From: Colletotrichum lupini
Lineage: Eukaryota; Ascomycota; Sordariomycetes; Glomerellales; Glomerellaceae
Length of the DNA stretch: 64,000 bases
Reading direction: 5' to 3'
NCBI RefSeq assembly: GCF_023278565.1
Contig: NC_064675.1
Coordinates: 6,200,001-6,264,000, forward strand
Positions within the stretch are counted from its first letter, which is position 1. Each line of letters starts with the position of its first letter. The notes beneath the pieces were generated by a model. It was not told the origin of the DNA, made no database searches, and was given only the letters and a program-made list of their open reading frames with translations. The position numbers and the translations under genes were made by a program. Below, piece by piece: positions 1 through 12,750 of the stretch.

Positions 1-1235
1 CGGAACCGATCACGCCGTCGGGCATCGTCTTGAATCATCGAGGGGGGGAAATCAGATGCGCGTAAACGCTGTTCACTCCTAGCGGGACTATTAGCAACAG
101 CGTCATCCCAAAGAGCCCCTTGTTCTTTCCGATCCACCTCTTTTCCCGTGCCAAAGTCTCGACGGAAGTGGGCATCGGGTTGAGCCGCCGAGCCGCCAAA
201 GGCCGGGTGGAGGGATGAACGGTCGAAAGCACGCTCGTTTCCGTTCCGGCGGGCCAGCCGTTCGTAATAGTCCCCAACCGCATCTTGCCACGGCCGATTC
301 TCATCGTCGGGGTTTTCATCATCTGGGTCAACAAATGGGTCCTCGCTCAGTGTCGTGGAAGGTCGTCCACTCGCGGTCGATTGCTCGCCCGGAATTGAGC
401 GCGGAGTATCGCGTCCGGATGTCTTCCTGGTACCACTGCTGGCATTCTCTGACCCCCTGGCTTGCTTTTGGTGCACTTTTGCTTCGCGTCTCTGTTGTCG
501 CGCTGCCTTGACATCTTTGAGCATAGCCCGAATTTCCTCGGCTAAGTTTGCGCTTCTTTTAAAGACTTCTCTTTGTGCAGCCTCAGGGAACTCGTTAATC
601 CACGCGTCCACGATCCTTTGCAGGCATGGCGACGTTCTCTTCGTCCGGGCAATGAGATTAGCACGAAGGTCGCCAAGGAAAGAGGGACGAGATCCGAGTG
701 CTGACAAGATGCACGCCTCACAATGTGAATTTACATGGCTTAGCACTTTCGGCTGGCGACCATAGAGGAGTTCAAAGTTGTACGTGTCCATCCACAAGGC
801 CTGGATACCATCCAGACGACGAACGAATTCTTGTATCAAGGGTGTAAATTCCGGACCTCTGTCGCGTTGTCGATCATGTCGCAAGCTGGCCGTTTCCACT
901 GTGATCTCTTTCAGAACCAGTGCAAAAAGGGCGTGAATTGTCCAAGGATTCAGGCCGCGATGGCTTGAGCAAAGGACTGCGGCCGGCGGTGTGAACGAAG
1001 GGTTATACTTCTCGCTGATCTTCATCAAACCGCGAGTAACAACGCTGACTACGTTGGTCTTGCTGCGTGGACGGAGACAAGCCGCGGGCAGTTGTTTCAT
1101 CGTCTCCTCTTGCTCCCTCAGCCAACTTTTTGGGGGTTTCGCAATGCTGTGCTCCACCGGGAGATAAAGGTATCGAACCAACTTCTTCACCGATGCGTTT
1201 GTTAAATCGTGTACACTTTGGTACGGGCTGGACAT
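1..1235 (-). CDS. Fungal hypothetical protein, 3' end off the window
   Basis: An uninterrupted frame starts at the ATG at 1235-1233 and stays open to base 1, giving at least 411 residues with the C-terminus outside the window. I do not recognise a named domain. The N-terminal two thirds look like a folded, mostly helical region with a short Cys motif (HCEACILSALG, about residue 170). After about residue 240 there is a basic, Gln/Arg-rich helix (KAARQQRREAK), then a low-complexity stretch rich in Ser, Thr, Pro, Asp and Glu that looks disordered. No signal peptide or membrane segment is visible. The long open frame with sensible composition supports a real gene, probably a Pezizomycotina-specific conserved protein. 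No intron is needed in the visible part. Confidence 0.7.
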   Translation of the reverse strand, partial: MSSPYQSVHDLTNASVKKLVRYLYLPVEHSIAKPPKSWLREQEETMKQLPAACLRPRSKTNVVSVVTRGLMKISEKYNPSFTPPAAVLCSSHRGLNPWTIHALFALVLKEITVETASLRHDRQRDRGPEFTPLIQEFVRRLDGIQALWMDTYNFELLYGRQPKVLSHVNSHCEACILSALGSRPSFLGDLRANLIARTKRTSPCLQRIVDAWINEFPEAAQREVFKRSANLAEEIRAMLKDVKAARQQRREAKVHQKQARGSENASSGTRKTSGRDTPRSIPGEQSTASGRPSTTLSEDPFVDPDDENPDDENRPWQDAVGDYYERLARRNGNERAFDRSSLHPAFGGSAAQPDAHFRRDFGTGKEVDRKEQGALWDDAVANSPARSEQRLRASDFPPSMIQDDARRRDRF

Positions 1236-2473
1236 GGTGATAAGTTGATGAGAAATTTTGAGTGAATCGTTAAAAGTTTCGGTATAGGTGTCACTAGTTT
1301 TGAGGCTGTTTGTTTTCGCTGACTGCGATCCAAGAGCTGCAACGGGCAGTCTTTCTATACTCGCTTACGATGGAATAGCCACATCATTACCGAACAATCT
1401 CGAAGTTGACAATGTCTTTGAACCATAACTTGCTTGACCAAGGACAACAAGCTATTTCTTTGGGTTCAAGCAACACAATGCAAAAGAAACAGGTAACTTT
1501 GGCGCGGGAGAGCAGTATTGGGCTGTGACAAACAAAGAGAGAGAGCATTGTCCAGCTTTGTCGAAATCTTCCTCAACTCTAAACCGCAGAACAAGTGCGG
1601 AGGCTCTCTTTTACGGGTGTTTGTCGCCGTCGTTCGTCAATCTGAGAGAGGCGGGCAAAATGACCCAGGCCGCGGCTGCGGTCACATTTGCATCGACATC
1701 GACCAATAAAGCCAGGGATAACAGAGGGCTGGGAATCATCGCCGCACTTGTAGTTGGTCACGTGTGGAGAAGTCCCCGGCGTTTGGTTTGATTTGTGGCG
1801 GCAACCACTGATTCGTGACTCGTGATTAGCGATGGAAACAGACGCATCGTTTGATCGAGCCTAAAATGAGTGGGCTGATGTAAGCGACGTGCTCAACAAA
1901 GTAGCTACTGTGCTAGGAACGACTCACAAGGCGGTTCTGCTAGACATAGTCTCGTTCCTGGATCCTGTGATGTTGAAACAGTCTACTCAAATCAGTTACG
2001 GTCTCCGAAAAAAAAAAGTTGAAAGCATCGATCAGCGGTCACTCCAGAAGACTGAAGAAGTGGTTGGCAAGCCGGGAAGGCTTGCGTCGGTCATGAGAAT
2101 CGCTCTATTGAGCCTGGCGACAAGGCACGACATCTCTCTCATCGAAACGTCTCTACTAGCAACGCTGTCCAGGGCGTGGCTTGACCGTTCGTGCTACTCT
2201 CTCGTACTGCTGCGAGTTTGACCCTTATCCCGCGAAACACAACCCAAAAAACCCCCGCATGCCATCAAGCCTTTTGTTATTAAAGGGCAGAACATGGCTG
2301 ACCTTTGATGAGGCCCATGTCGGAAAAAAATCAAGTCGCACGAGCGCCATGCCCTTCCAATTCCGTCGGCCCCCATCGTACAGACCAGATATCAAACGGC
2401 CCAACTCCCATATCATGCTCAGCTTTGTTCGTTATAGACGTAAGGGTTCGAAAACAGCTTCGTAGGCTGGGAA
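1236..2473. other. Intergenic stretch, no gene seen
   Basis: This lies between the start of the truncated hypothetical gene and the stop of the LAMMER kinase. Open frames here are short, overlap one another on both strands and show no recognisable protein. It should hold the promoter of the left gene and the 3' untranslated region of the kinase gene. Confidence 0.5.
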
Positions 2474-4872
2474 TCATGCGTGGTATCGGTGATCCCCCTC
2501 CTGTCTCATTCGCTCTAGGCGGATCTTGGCCGCTTCCGTACCATCGTCCGGTGTCGCTGGTTCCTTGAACCAAGGATGTTGCAATGCCTGCTTCGCTGTA
2601 ATGCGATGCTGGGGATCGTAGACAAAGATCTTCCGAAGGAGGTCCAGGAAGTTCTTGAAGTAGGTTGAGTTCGATGGGATGATATCCTACAAATCGTTAG
2701 TGAGCCGTCTTTCAGGACTCTGTGAGCCTGTTTTGCCTACCTCCAATCGTCTCATAGCCTTGACGAATCTCTTGGAAGCTCGTGTTGTCTCGGGTGTAGG
2801 ATAGTCAAGTTTCAAGCGCTTGAAGTACCTGCACTGTATCAGTATGCGTTGCCCTTGCTCAACAGGGCCATGAACCACTCACTTCGAGGCGGGGTTTCCA
2901 CCACTTCTAGTAGCCATCTTGTTCACAGCTTGGACGAGGCTGGAGTCTATCCTTTGCCCAACGACCATTTCCATCATTGCGAGGTGCTCGAGGTTGTCGT
3001 GTGTTTGGAAAAGGGCATCGCCGGTGAAGAACTCGACTAATATGCATCCTATGCTCCAGATGTCGCAGGGAAATGACCACCCAAGTCCCAAAATGATTTC
3101 TGGCGCTCGGTAATGACGGGTACTGACGACGGAGCTGTGGTATTCGTCTTGGAAAGTGGCACTGCCGAAATCAATCAAGCGAATTTCCGTGTCGAGCAGT
3201 ACTCTGCGCTGATTCGCCTGCCGGTTGACGGTTGTAGAAGAGGAGGGTATCTTTCGGTTGTAGGTGAAGGTCTGGTAGGCGCTGTCGCACAAAAGAATGT
3301 TCTCAGGCTTCAGATCAGTGTGGATGAGGTTGAGATCGTGCAAGACTGCAGTCTGTTAGCGAAGGACTTATTGCAGAGCTTATGGCAGACTTACAGGCAA
3401 CGCTGGTGAAGAGCTGTCGAGCAAAGCTCTGAATCTGGCTGTTGGGGAAGGGGACGAAACTGTTGCTCTTGAGGAAATCAAAAACGCTTTGGCCAAGAAG
3501 GTCCATGACGATGCAAATGTGGCCGCGGTAGTCGAAACAGTCCCTGAGGTGGATACAGCGATTGCGGTTTTCGTCATCGTTGGCCTTGAGTGTTGCGAGA
3601 ACTCGGAGTTCTATTCGCGAGGCATCTCGGTATTTTTGGACAGACCGAATAATTTTGATGGCCACCGACTTGTTTCTCTTACGGTCTCGAGCCTGGACGA
3701 CTTTGCCAAACGTCCCTTGCCCGAGTAGCTTCACCATCTGGTCTGCATTGAAGGTTAGTCCCTGGTGGTTCATCAGATTGAGTGTGTTCAACATACACTT
3801 ATCCGTAAGGTCGGCGTCAGGAACGACAATGTAGTGTCCATCATCATCGTCGACTTTGGCATTCTTGTTGTAACCCTGCTGGGAGAACATTAGCAAATGG
3901 ATGAAAATCGTCTTACGACGAGACGATGATACTCACATCCTGAACCAACCGAACGTGAACGTCGGGTGCTTTCTTGGGAGGGTAAGGAGGCGGCTTGTAG
4001 GTAAGGAATGGATCGCCGAGGCCCTCGACCTCTCTCTTCTTTGCCTCTTGAGCAATCTGTTGACGGGTTCTCTTACGCTTCTGACCAGGTTGAGCATCGT
4101 AGTACTCGTGTCCATTTGAAGAGAGGGACGTGGCAGCGGTGGTGTGGATGGCGGAGTTTGTAGTGCGGTCGGTTGATATAGTCGATCCGCTGGGGGTGCC
4201 GTTGTGATGAGGAGTGGTAGTGTGAGAACCGGCGTACTTGTTGTGATAGACGGGATCGTAGTGCTGAGGCTCGTCGTCTCTTTTCCTCTTCTTGGGAACA
4301 GGTCGGCTGCTGGCACCATTTGTGGTGGCGCCGTTCACGGTGCCGTTACCATTGGAGACGACCCTTACGCCGTTGCCGACGGCTTTGCCCTGCTCTGGCT
4401 CTGGGGTATCATCGATGACGATGATTTCCTTGGGCAGGCCATTCTTATAAAATTTGTTCCAGTCAGGCTCCTTTGATCGTCTTCGCTTGCGAGCGGACTG
4501 AGAGGACTGGGAGAGTGAGCTGGTGGCAGGCATGGTGGAGTTGGTGGTGAGCGAGTAGTTCGCGTCGGGACTCGAGACGTCGTGAATGGTCCTCGAACTG
4601 GCTGACGAGGCTGAAGGGCCTAGGCCATTTGGGCCGGCGTGACTCGCAGTAGAGGTTGCAGAATAGGCGATGCTCGACGAGTTGGCGTATGCGGGAGGCA
4701 ATCTCGTCGTTGCTGTGGATGAGGAAGTTGAGAGGATTGGGTTGGCTGGCTGTCGGTACGAAGAGCCGGTAGCAGTAGAGGCCTGGTACGGCTGATGTGA
4801 GTAGGGATAATGGGGATGATGGTAATGCGAATGAGGAGGCAATGTCGCTGTGGCCGTTGTGGGAGTCGACAT
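2474..4872 (-). CDS. LAMMER (CLK-type) dual-specificity protein kinase
   Basis: Five exons join in frame: 4872-3937, 3878-3395, 3345-2883, 2828-2741 and 2686-2474, giving 727 residues. The first 310 residues are disordered, rich in His, Ser, Thr, Pro and short basic runs. The kinase domain follows: glycine loop LGQGTFGKV (about 365), Lys in VAIKII (about 387), catalytic HTDLKPEN (Asp about 484), DFGSA (about 532), then [12 protein letters not shown] (about 593), the signature that names the LAMMER family. The family includes yeast Kns1, fission yeast Lkh1 and metazoan CLK kinases, which phosphorylate SR-type splicing factors and act in growth, stress and development. The exon 2 acceptor could be three bases further in, removing one Gln. 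The gene is single in this window and the region upstream is unusually long. Family assignment is secure; the ATG is the first in a clean frame. Confidence 0.95.
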
Positions 4873-7800
4873 GATTTTCCTCTTGTCTTGCCGGTGCCGA
4901 GAGAATCACCTTTGGAGACAGAGAAGAAGGGCGAGGGCGGAGGGTGAGGGCGAGGAAGGAAGGTTCGATGATGGAGGGAAGGCGGAAGGTGGTTTCGCAG
5001 GCTTTCGCTGTGCCGGTGTGCTGGGCGCTGAGCGCTGAGGTGGGTGCTGGTAGTGCTGCTGGGTACGTAGTGCTGTCTGTACTGTACTGAGTACGTGCCC
5101 GGCTGTACTTTGGTTTTGGGGGGGAGATGATGGAGGGTGGAGGGTTCCCAAATCCAAACAGTGGAGTTCGGGGTTAGTCCCAAGGTCGATCCAGCCCTGA
5201 GAAGGAGGATAGAGGGAGCGTGAAAAAGGAGGGAGTGAGCGAGGGAAAGAAGAGTGCAAGCCCAGTGTTATCGGCTTTCAGCGTTCCCTCAGCAAAGAGT
5301 GTGCGCTGTGTGCTGTGTGCGGCCCTTGGATCTGGTTGCCGGAGCCAGTGGTGGACCGGTGGTGGTGGTGTCTGGGAGTGGGCTGCAGATTGACGACGTG
5401 AGTGGGTAAGACCAGCTTTTGCGGTCTTTGCCTCTGGGCTCTGCCACGGGCGGCTTGTCGCTGCTGCGGTACGGATACCGCTAGCTAACCTTGGAGAGGG
5501 ACCACAGGGTCTCCGGCCTAGATTTCCCGAGTCGTGCGCAAAGTGTGGCTGGTATGGGTACAGCGTACGAAATGGACGGGGGTCGTCGAGGATTCGTTTG
5601 ATGACAGGACGGACGGTATGGGTATGGGAGGTACTGCGGCAGGCGTATGTGTGTACTGTGCTGTGCTGTGCGGTGCTGTATCCGTTGGGAGGGCCTCTTT
5701 GCTACATCGAAGAGGCTATGACGCGACGCGAGTTTCTTTGGTTCGGAAAGGATGAAGTTCTTGCCAGGAATGATGGAAGAAGAAAGAAAGTCGGAGGAAA
5801 ATCAACAGCAGGAGCAGGGTTGACTGCTGATGATGATAACGATGGGGAAAGAGCTGGAAAAAAAAACAAGCCGCCGGTCGCTGTGCAGACTGCCAGAGTG
5901 CCCACGGTGGACGGGCTGGACGTTATGGTCCAAAAAAAGTGACGAAGTTCCGAGGGATGACCGGTCGCTTCACTCTGTTGGTCCGTGGGGAGCAGTTGGT
6001 GAGGTGAGCAAAGAAGTGGAGGGCCCTGACGGGAGGAGGCGACCAATTGTGGAGAATTGACGACCTGAGGGACGAGCACGGCAGGACAAGACAGGACGAG
6101 GGCGGCTTGGTGGTGGACACACTGTGACTTTGGGATTGCTGGACGCGGGCGATGAAGCCAAGGGGAATGAATGAACCTGATGAGTGAGGTAGGTGTGGGT
6201 GACGGGACTAACTGGGCGTATGGGCGTATGGGCGTGTACTTTGGTGACTTTGGTAGTGTGCGTGCAACCGAGTGCGCGTGGGAGCGGAAATGGAAGCAGC
6301 CAAAGTGGATGAGGACGACAGGCGGCGGAACACACGAGATGGGGAAGATGGAAGGTTACGTTGGTTAAGAACCTCCGATGTGGGATACTTGTTACTACGC
6401 TGTCCGACACACGCAGGCAGAAGTATCTTCAACCGTAGCCTGGCGGCTGGCCCGCGCATTTCGGCTACTTCTGGTCAGGTTAAGGTAGGTAAGTACCCAG
6501 CCATGGAAGGTGCCTGCCACGCAGTGAGACGAGAGACTGGTCGCCTTTCCATTTTCCTTTACTTTCCCGACTCTTTTCCTCGTTCACCTCGGGGAATGAA
6601 AAGCTAACAAGACGTATAGTCAAGAGGAGTTTCGCCCACGATTCCAACATAACGTAGTCTCCAGTTAAGCCCACTTCGAGCCAAGGCAGAAGGCGGCAAG
6701 ACGGACAGGTTCCTGTCGCTTTCTCGCGCGTCGAGTCGAGTCGAGTGCAGCCCGGGACAATCAAGGGACCACGGAGTCCTGACAGGGTATAGAGGGAACC
6801 TAAGGCTGATGTGTACCAGGAAGCATCATAAATCAAGCCGGTCACTATTTGACAGAGCTGCGACTGTCGGGTATTTGGTCTCTCTACCAGAGTTCTGTTC
6901 GTCTCTACCGGGAAAAAAAAGTGCCAAACCTTGCTGCATCTCATGCCTCTGCCAAATGGCTCAAGAACATTCATGTCAGTTCCTTCTCCAGGCCTGAGGT
7001 GGGAATATCTACGGATATCTGTTACCCTTCGTGCCTTCCAGACTCCAGAGGTACAAGGTGTCCGCCTCAGCGCCTGTGTTCATACAGGTACCTTATATCG
7101 GAGGGAGTGGGAGAGTGGAGCCCGGGCGAAGCGCAGGATGGAGGTAGGTAAGGTACTTGGAGACTGTGCCCTGCCACGCCTGCTTGCGCGCCTCTGTCAG
7201 ATGGCGCATGTACCTTAGCGTCGGATTGACTAAGGCAGGTACTTGACAACGACTGCAGACCAATGCCATGACGCAAGTATCTTATCGTGAACGCCCACTC
7301 AACATCATTCAAAACGTCCTTCTTGCTGCAGCGGAAGCAGTGCCGTGCAGTGCAGCACCGGATTTGTCCAACTTGATCCGACATGTGCCAGAGTCTTGAT
7401 GCCGTCTTTGCGGCAGACTTTGAGGAACGAGAGCCTGGCGATGATGAGATTGGTTCAGAGATGAGGTGTCCGTACTCGCGATGATGTGGCAAGGCAGAAA
7501 ACTAGGGTACTTTGATAGTGTTTCCATGTTGGGTACGGAATATTGTTCCTCATCAAGCGAGATAGGGCGTGTTCCAGGTTGTTAATCTGTGCCCGCGGGA
7601 TCATCAACCGTAACGTAGCAAGCGACAGTGTTTTGAGCATATGGCTCCCCTCGGAAGGGAATCTCGGGCTTGGTGCTTCGATTCAGACAGGACGAGACGG
7701 AAGGTACTTCGGTTGGCTGCAACTTGCAGGTGCTTCCGTGCTTTTAGCCTCTCGCCTACTGTACATCCGGCAGGAACAAGGGGCTTGTCGCCGATGTGAG

Positions 7801-10800
7801 TGAGGTACAGGGCATTTCGGTCTTGACGCACACCATATTTCCAGGGCCCCGTACTTTATTTCGGGGGGGGGCTTTGGCTGTTCGACATTGCGAGTGGTTT
7901 CCGGCTTCTTTGTAGGTTTCATTTCTTCGTCTGCTTGAATCGTAAGTAAGTTCCTAAACCGAAGTGAGATGCCTTCAGTAAGCCCTAAGACAATTGCCAT
8001 GTTGAAAACTCGAGATAGGTACGGGATAGGTACTAAGGTAGGTATGTGTCTTGGAGGGAAGAAAGGACGAATGCCCCGCCATTTCTGGTGAGGCAAGAAC
8101 GAGAGCGGCAAGAGTAACCCCAAGTACTCCGTACACCTGCCCACCTAAGGTAGTTTACCGTAGGCAAGATAGAAACCAGCGATGACACTGTACCTACTGC
8201 GTAGAAGAACGGAAGGAGCCACGAAGGAAGGACGCTACTTCTCAAGCGGTGCTTCAATGGCGTGAATGGGACTGTCCGTCTGGCCGCATTCTAGCGTCTT
8301 TAGACTGTCATCGTCGTACGGAATATTGCTCCCACATTCTTGTCTGCCTACCTTACTTTACACAAAATGCAGTCTTGAATTCTTTATACGCCGCGCCGTT
8401 TTCTAACAAAGTCATTCTGTCGCCCTCTCTTCGATACAAGCGTAAATCGGCACGCACGCACCCAGCACACTTCTATGTATCCTTCTCTCTCTCTCTGTGT
8501 GTGTGTGTGTCTCTCTCTCTCTCTCTCTCTCCCCCTCCAAGCTCCAACCGGACGGCTCCCGCTGGCTCTTTCCTTTTCCAGACAGAAGACACACCACCGA
8601 CAAGCCCTCGAGTCCCTCAACGACATCTTAACAACCGGGGTTGTGGCATGGGAGGAATTTTGCGGCACTCAAGACTCTGTCGATACTTAGTCTGAGGATC
8701 GATCTATCCGTCTTCACGACCAACTGCTTTCGTCGCTTGTTCTCTCCATTCTCATCCTCATGAGATTAACCAGCTATACGGCAACGGCCATGTATCGGTA
8801 TCATCTCGAAATGCACGAATACAGCATTGTGCCCTTGTGGTTGTGCGCCCAAGGAACCCATGTCCGATGACTTCGCCCAAAGCTTGACTTGTCACGCTCG
8901 CAAAATCAAAGACACGCCAATCCAGTGGCCGCCGACATCTTCACGCTTCGTGCTTCACCCTTCTCGCTCCTCCTCTCACCCACTTTACGCACTTGGCGGG
9001 TGGCTCTGGAGTCCGCCCTCCACCCCAACTTTGCTGCCCGCCAATCTGCCTCCACGACAATCTTCCAGACGGGTTTAGCGTCCCGCCGGCCTGGGCAAGT
9101 CGCCTCTTTCAAAGTCACGTCGTTGCACAGCGAGTGATGGCCTGCCGCTGCCGCTGCCGCTCCGTCACTCTGTCACTCCATGACCGTATAGTCATGCCCA
9201 GCGTACCAGCCCATACTCTTTTCTCTCGCAGTTGCGTTGTACTCGATCGCTGCTTCTCATAGTAGCCTGGGATGGCCGCGACTGGACTGGACTGGATCGG
9301 CTTGGTCTGACCATCCAAACGGAGCGCACACACGCACACCTCAAAACCAGCCAGCCGCCTTCACGATGGATGGACAAACGAAAAGGTTGGATGAATGGAG
9401 CCAGTCCCCACCAACCAGCCCCAGCCCAGTGCTACTGCTCCACGGCGAGCAGGGCAAACCAGCGCGCAACGGCAGCCTGACATATCGGGGCTCCGTGCTG
9501 ACAAGAAAGAGAGCCCTGCACAGTTTACTTTAATTCGAGGAAACGATGCCTGGTCATCATCACGCTGGTTTGCTCCGAAATTCCATGCCCTTTGGCTGCT
9601 GCAATACGTCAGAAGGATCCAATACTGCAGACCGGATGAGTCCCCTAAATGGATCCTGGTACTGCCTTTAAACTTCACCTCGTCTCGCCATGATCGATTG
9701 TTCTGGTACTTCTGATCGCCTCCTCGTCCGCAGCTACAACCACTCTGATTGTTCTTCCTTCTTGAATATTGCATCACCTTATGGCATGGCACCGGAAACT
9801 TCAGCAACCTAGTTAGCGCCGCCGGCTGGCGGTTGGCGGCGTTGAGCATCAGTCCAAACACGGCGCAAAAGCATGATCCACACATTCCACGCAGTCGTCC
9901 AAGATCTGATCGCGCTGAAAAAGCTAATGGAAACAATGATCCGTACCAAGATGCACAGTGAAGGAAAGACAACAAACGCTTCAGCATGGAGCCACGGAAA
10001 TGGAAGCGTTTGACCAACTTATTCAGCCAGCCAGCACTGGCCGCCTTTTTTGGCTTGACATCCCTATGGATACCGCTGCTTTTGATCTGATCCCACCGTC
10101 TCCTCTATGGCAACCCAGCAGTGCACACTGGCAGCGCAATCACCGGCGAATCTCTAAGCACTTCTTAGTGTCCACATCCCTGCTTCCCGTCCAAAGGTGC
10201 GCCAATGGGGTTTTCGAGGAGCAACACCTTCTCTCGCCATCGACCAACCATGGGTGTAGTTTACAACTGGGTGGGGAGAGCAGGCAAAGGGTCGCAGCCA
10301 TCGCGACGCTTGTGAGGAGGCTCGGAGGCAGTGAGGAATACCCGACTTGAGCGTAGAGAGGCAGGAGGCTTGTGAACGTCTTCCTCGAGATTTATTGGGA
10401 GACCAGGTTATCTATCAGCACAGAGAAGGGCAGGGCGGAGCGGAGAGAGGGAAATCTGTGCTGTCACCGGCCCCTCTCCCCGACCAACATCATGCCTGCA
10501 TACGCAACTGCACCTCAAGAGTCAAGGCTCACGCAGCTCCATTATACTCCAGTGGTCACAGGTTTGTCGTTCTTCGCCACACTGCAGAATTTCCAAATGG
10601 AAAATGTAGAGCTGGACTCGACATTCACGATCTACGTCACACGTTTGTTAACTGTTGTCAAAACCAAAATTCGATGGCTTCGAGAGACCTTTGAGAAGAA
10701 ACCGGCACACCGTCGCAACGACCTCCGCGCGTGTCTTCGCGGTGTGCCTGTCCGGTACGTGGCGTAAAGTGCCTGCATGACTCCAGGATACTGAGCCCGT

Positions 10801-12750
10801 GGCAACCGAGACTAGACAAGCATAAGCCCAGAAGGTGTGCCTCGCCGCGAAACATTGGTGATGAGAGGCCCAGGACAAGCAGCCTATATTTCCCCCTCAT
10901 TAAGATCAATCATCGTTTTGATGGGGGGTTGTCCGACCGTCCTGTCAAAACAAGCGATGCTGGGTGACGGTCCAATCGTGCCAGCATGAGCAGAGAAGCA
11001 TTCGCACCCGACCTGAATAGCAAATTGGGACTTTTCTCTCGGTCTCGACGCTCTCAAACCATGCATTATCCCAGGTAGATCGTGCTGCTGCCACCTGCCA
11101 CCACTGACGGCCGAAAAGTTTCAGTTCCTTGAACGCAAACATGCCGTCGAGCCGCTGTGCTTTCTTCTTCCTTCTTCTCAGAGCCCGCGACCCGTGCTTG
11201 CGTCGCAAGTACGCTCGTCTCCCCCCCTCTAGCATGCACCTAATCGGGGGACGAAATGTCACCCAGAGCTACAGATGGCTTTCGTAGCGGGCTCGCGAAG
11301 GAAACATGAATTGCAATATAATAGGACAGCTTTGATAAAACCATGAACTCTCGCACTATCCTCAACATTTTGTCTCATCGTAAAATAGATGAGGAGCTAT
11401 ACTGGAGAGGTGTCGGATAAATAGCGCTGGGGACCTGATCGTCTGAGGCCAGAAAACAGACTGAGGTAACTCGGACACAGAGGTTGTTGATATGCTGATC
11501 CACGCCTGCTTCCAGCATGAGGGTATTTCCATGACTCCCAGACCTCTGGCCCTTATCAAACTACCTATGAAAGAAACAATTGTAGAAGCCATCAGAAGTC
11601 TGACATGTGCCGCTCTCGATGGACTATAATTAACGGGACTGAACTGTCTTGGTTTTGTCTACGCGGAGCCTGAGCCAGCCTCGATAAGATGGTAGGTAAG
11701 TACCTAAGCAACCCCGCTGACCCCGTCCGTCATCCCACCGCCCTTCCTTTTTGGTCCCCCGTTGATGGCGATTCCGAGGCCAAGTTCGTAATTTGTCCCG
11801 TTCTCGAAATGTCGAGGCGGTGGTGGTGTCGTCGTGCCTGTCAAGGCACACACGCTCACAAGTACACAAGTGCAGAAGCACATAAGCGGCGTGGTCTAGA
11901 ATACGGTGTTAAAGCCGGTGGGTTTGGCTAGCTGCTTGTCGTCACGGTTGCATAACGTTTTTCCGTCTTTACGCAGAGCATATGTTGTGGTGGTGGGGAT
12001 TGTCGACCGGTGCGATGCCTTGCTCACACTTATATGCCGCCTCGCATGCTGTCCATGTTTTATCACGATTTTGTTCCGACATTTGGCTAATGCGGGTTGA
12101 TTTGAATATCACCAAGGCTTCCCGTGACGTATCTGAAGTTCTTGTTTCGATTGCGGACAATTGTGTCCATCTGGCTACAATAAAGTCCTACGCGTTCCTC
12201 CCTGAATGTGCATCTGGACACAGATTGCCGTAGGCTATGCATGTAAACCATCAGCCAGTTGATGCCCATTATACCATGCGCCACGGCTCAAAGAATTCTG
12301 GACGGGGGAGATAACCGTGGTGTTTGCCAAGAATGTCTTTGTAGCTGCGTGAAACACTTTCAACGTCCGATCTGATACCGGGTTCTCTATCCCATATTAC
12401 GCTCGTCAGGGGGGTGGTTGGACGGAGGAGACATTGCCCTCCTTTTTCTTTGAGTCTTTGCCCCCAGACTGACGGATGCGATTGCGACAGATATGCCAGG
12501 GCAGATGGACGGTATCATGGGGTAATGTAATAGGCAGGAAAGACTGCTTCGGCAAGACTTGCCTTTGCCTGTATCGCGTAGACAGTGAGAAACATCCGCG
12601 TTTCGTGACGTTCCCGTCTGCCCACCGCTCATGCTTTGAATTTCTTCCTGCGCTCAATGGGAACTTCGCTTTGGGGTGCCTTTTACGTTCCAGCTTCCAG
12701 CGTTGGTATGACAGCGAACGAACGGTGCAAGAGAGAGTATAGAGAGATAT
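4873..12750. other. 7.9-kb stretch without a supportable gene, upstream of the kinase
   Basis: No frame here gives a recognisable protein and no chain of plausible exons was found. The longest minus-strand frame, 9361-10017 (218 codons), has no recognisable motif and an odd composition. The first several hundred bases next to the kinase ATG are strongly biased (CT-rich when read as the kinase leader), fitting a long 5' untranslated region. From about 6480 to 8360 short AGGTA/TACCT words recur densely. Non-coding transcripts or a lineage-specific gene cannot be excluded. Confidence 0.4.
8484..8532. repeat. Compound CT/GT microsatellite
   Basis: A run of TC dinucleotides passes into a TG run and then returns to TC, about 49 bases in all, inside the gene-free stretch. 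It explains the low-complexity Ser/Leu and Arg/Glu open frames predicted on both strands here, which are therefore not genes. Confidence 0.9.

Noticed and set aside
8384..8695. Ser/Leu-rich and Arg/Glu-rich frames on both strands
   Set aside because: Produced by the CT/GT microsatellite.
9361..10017. 218-codon minus-strand frame
   Set aside because: No recognisable motif, Cys/Arg-rich patchy composition, overlapping frames on the other strand; treated as chance.
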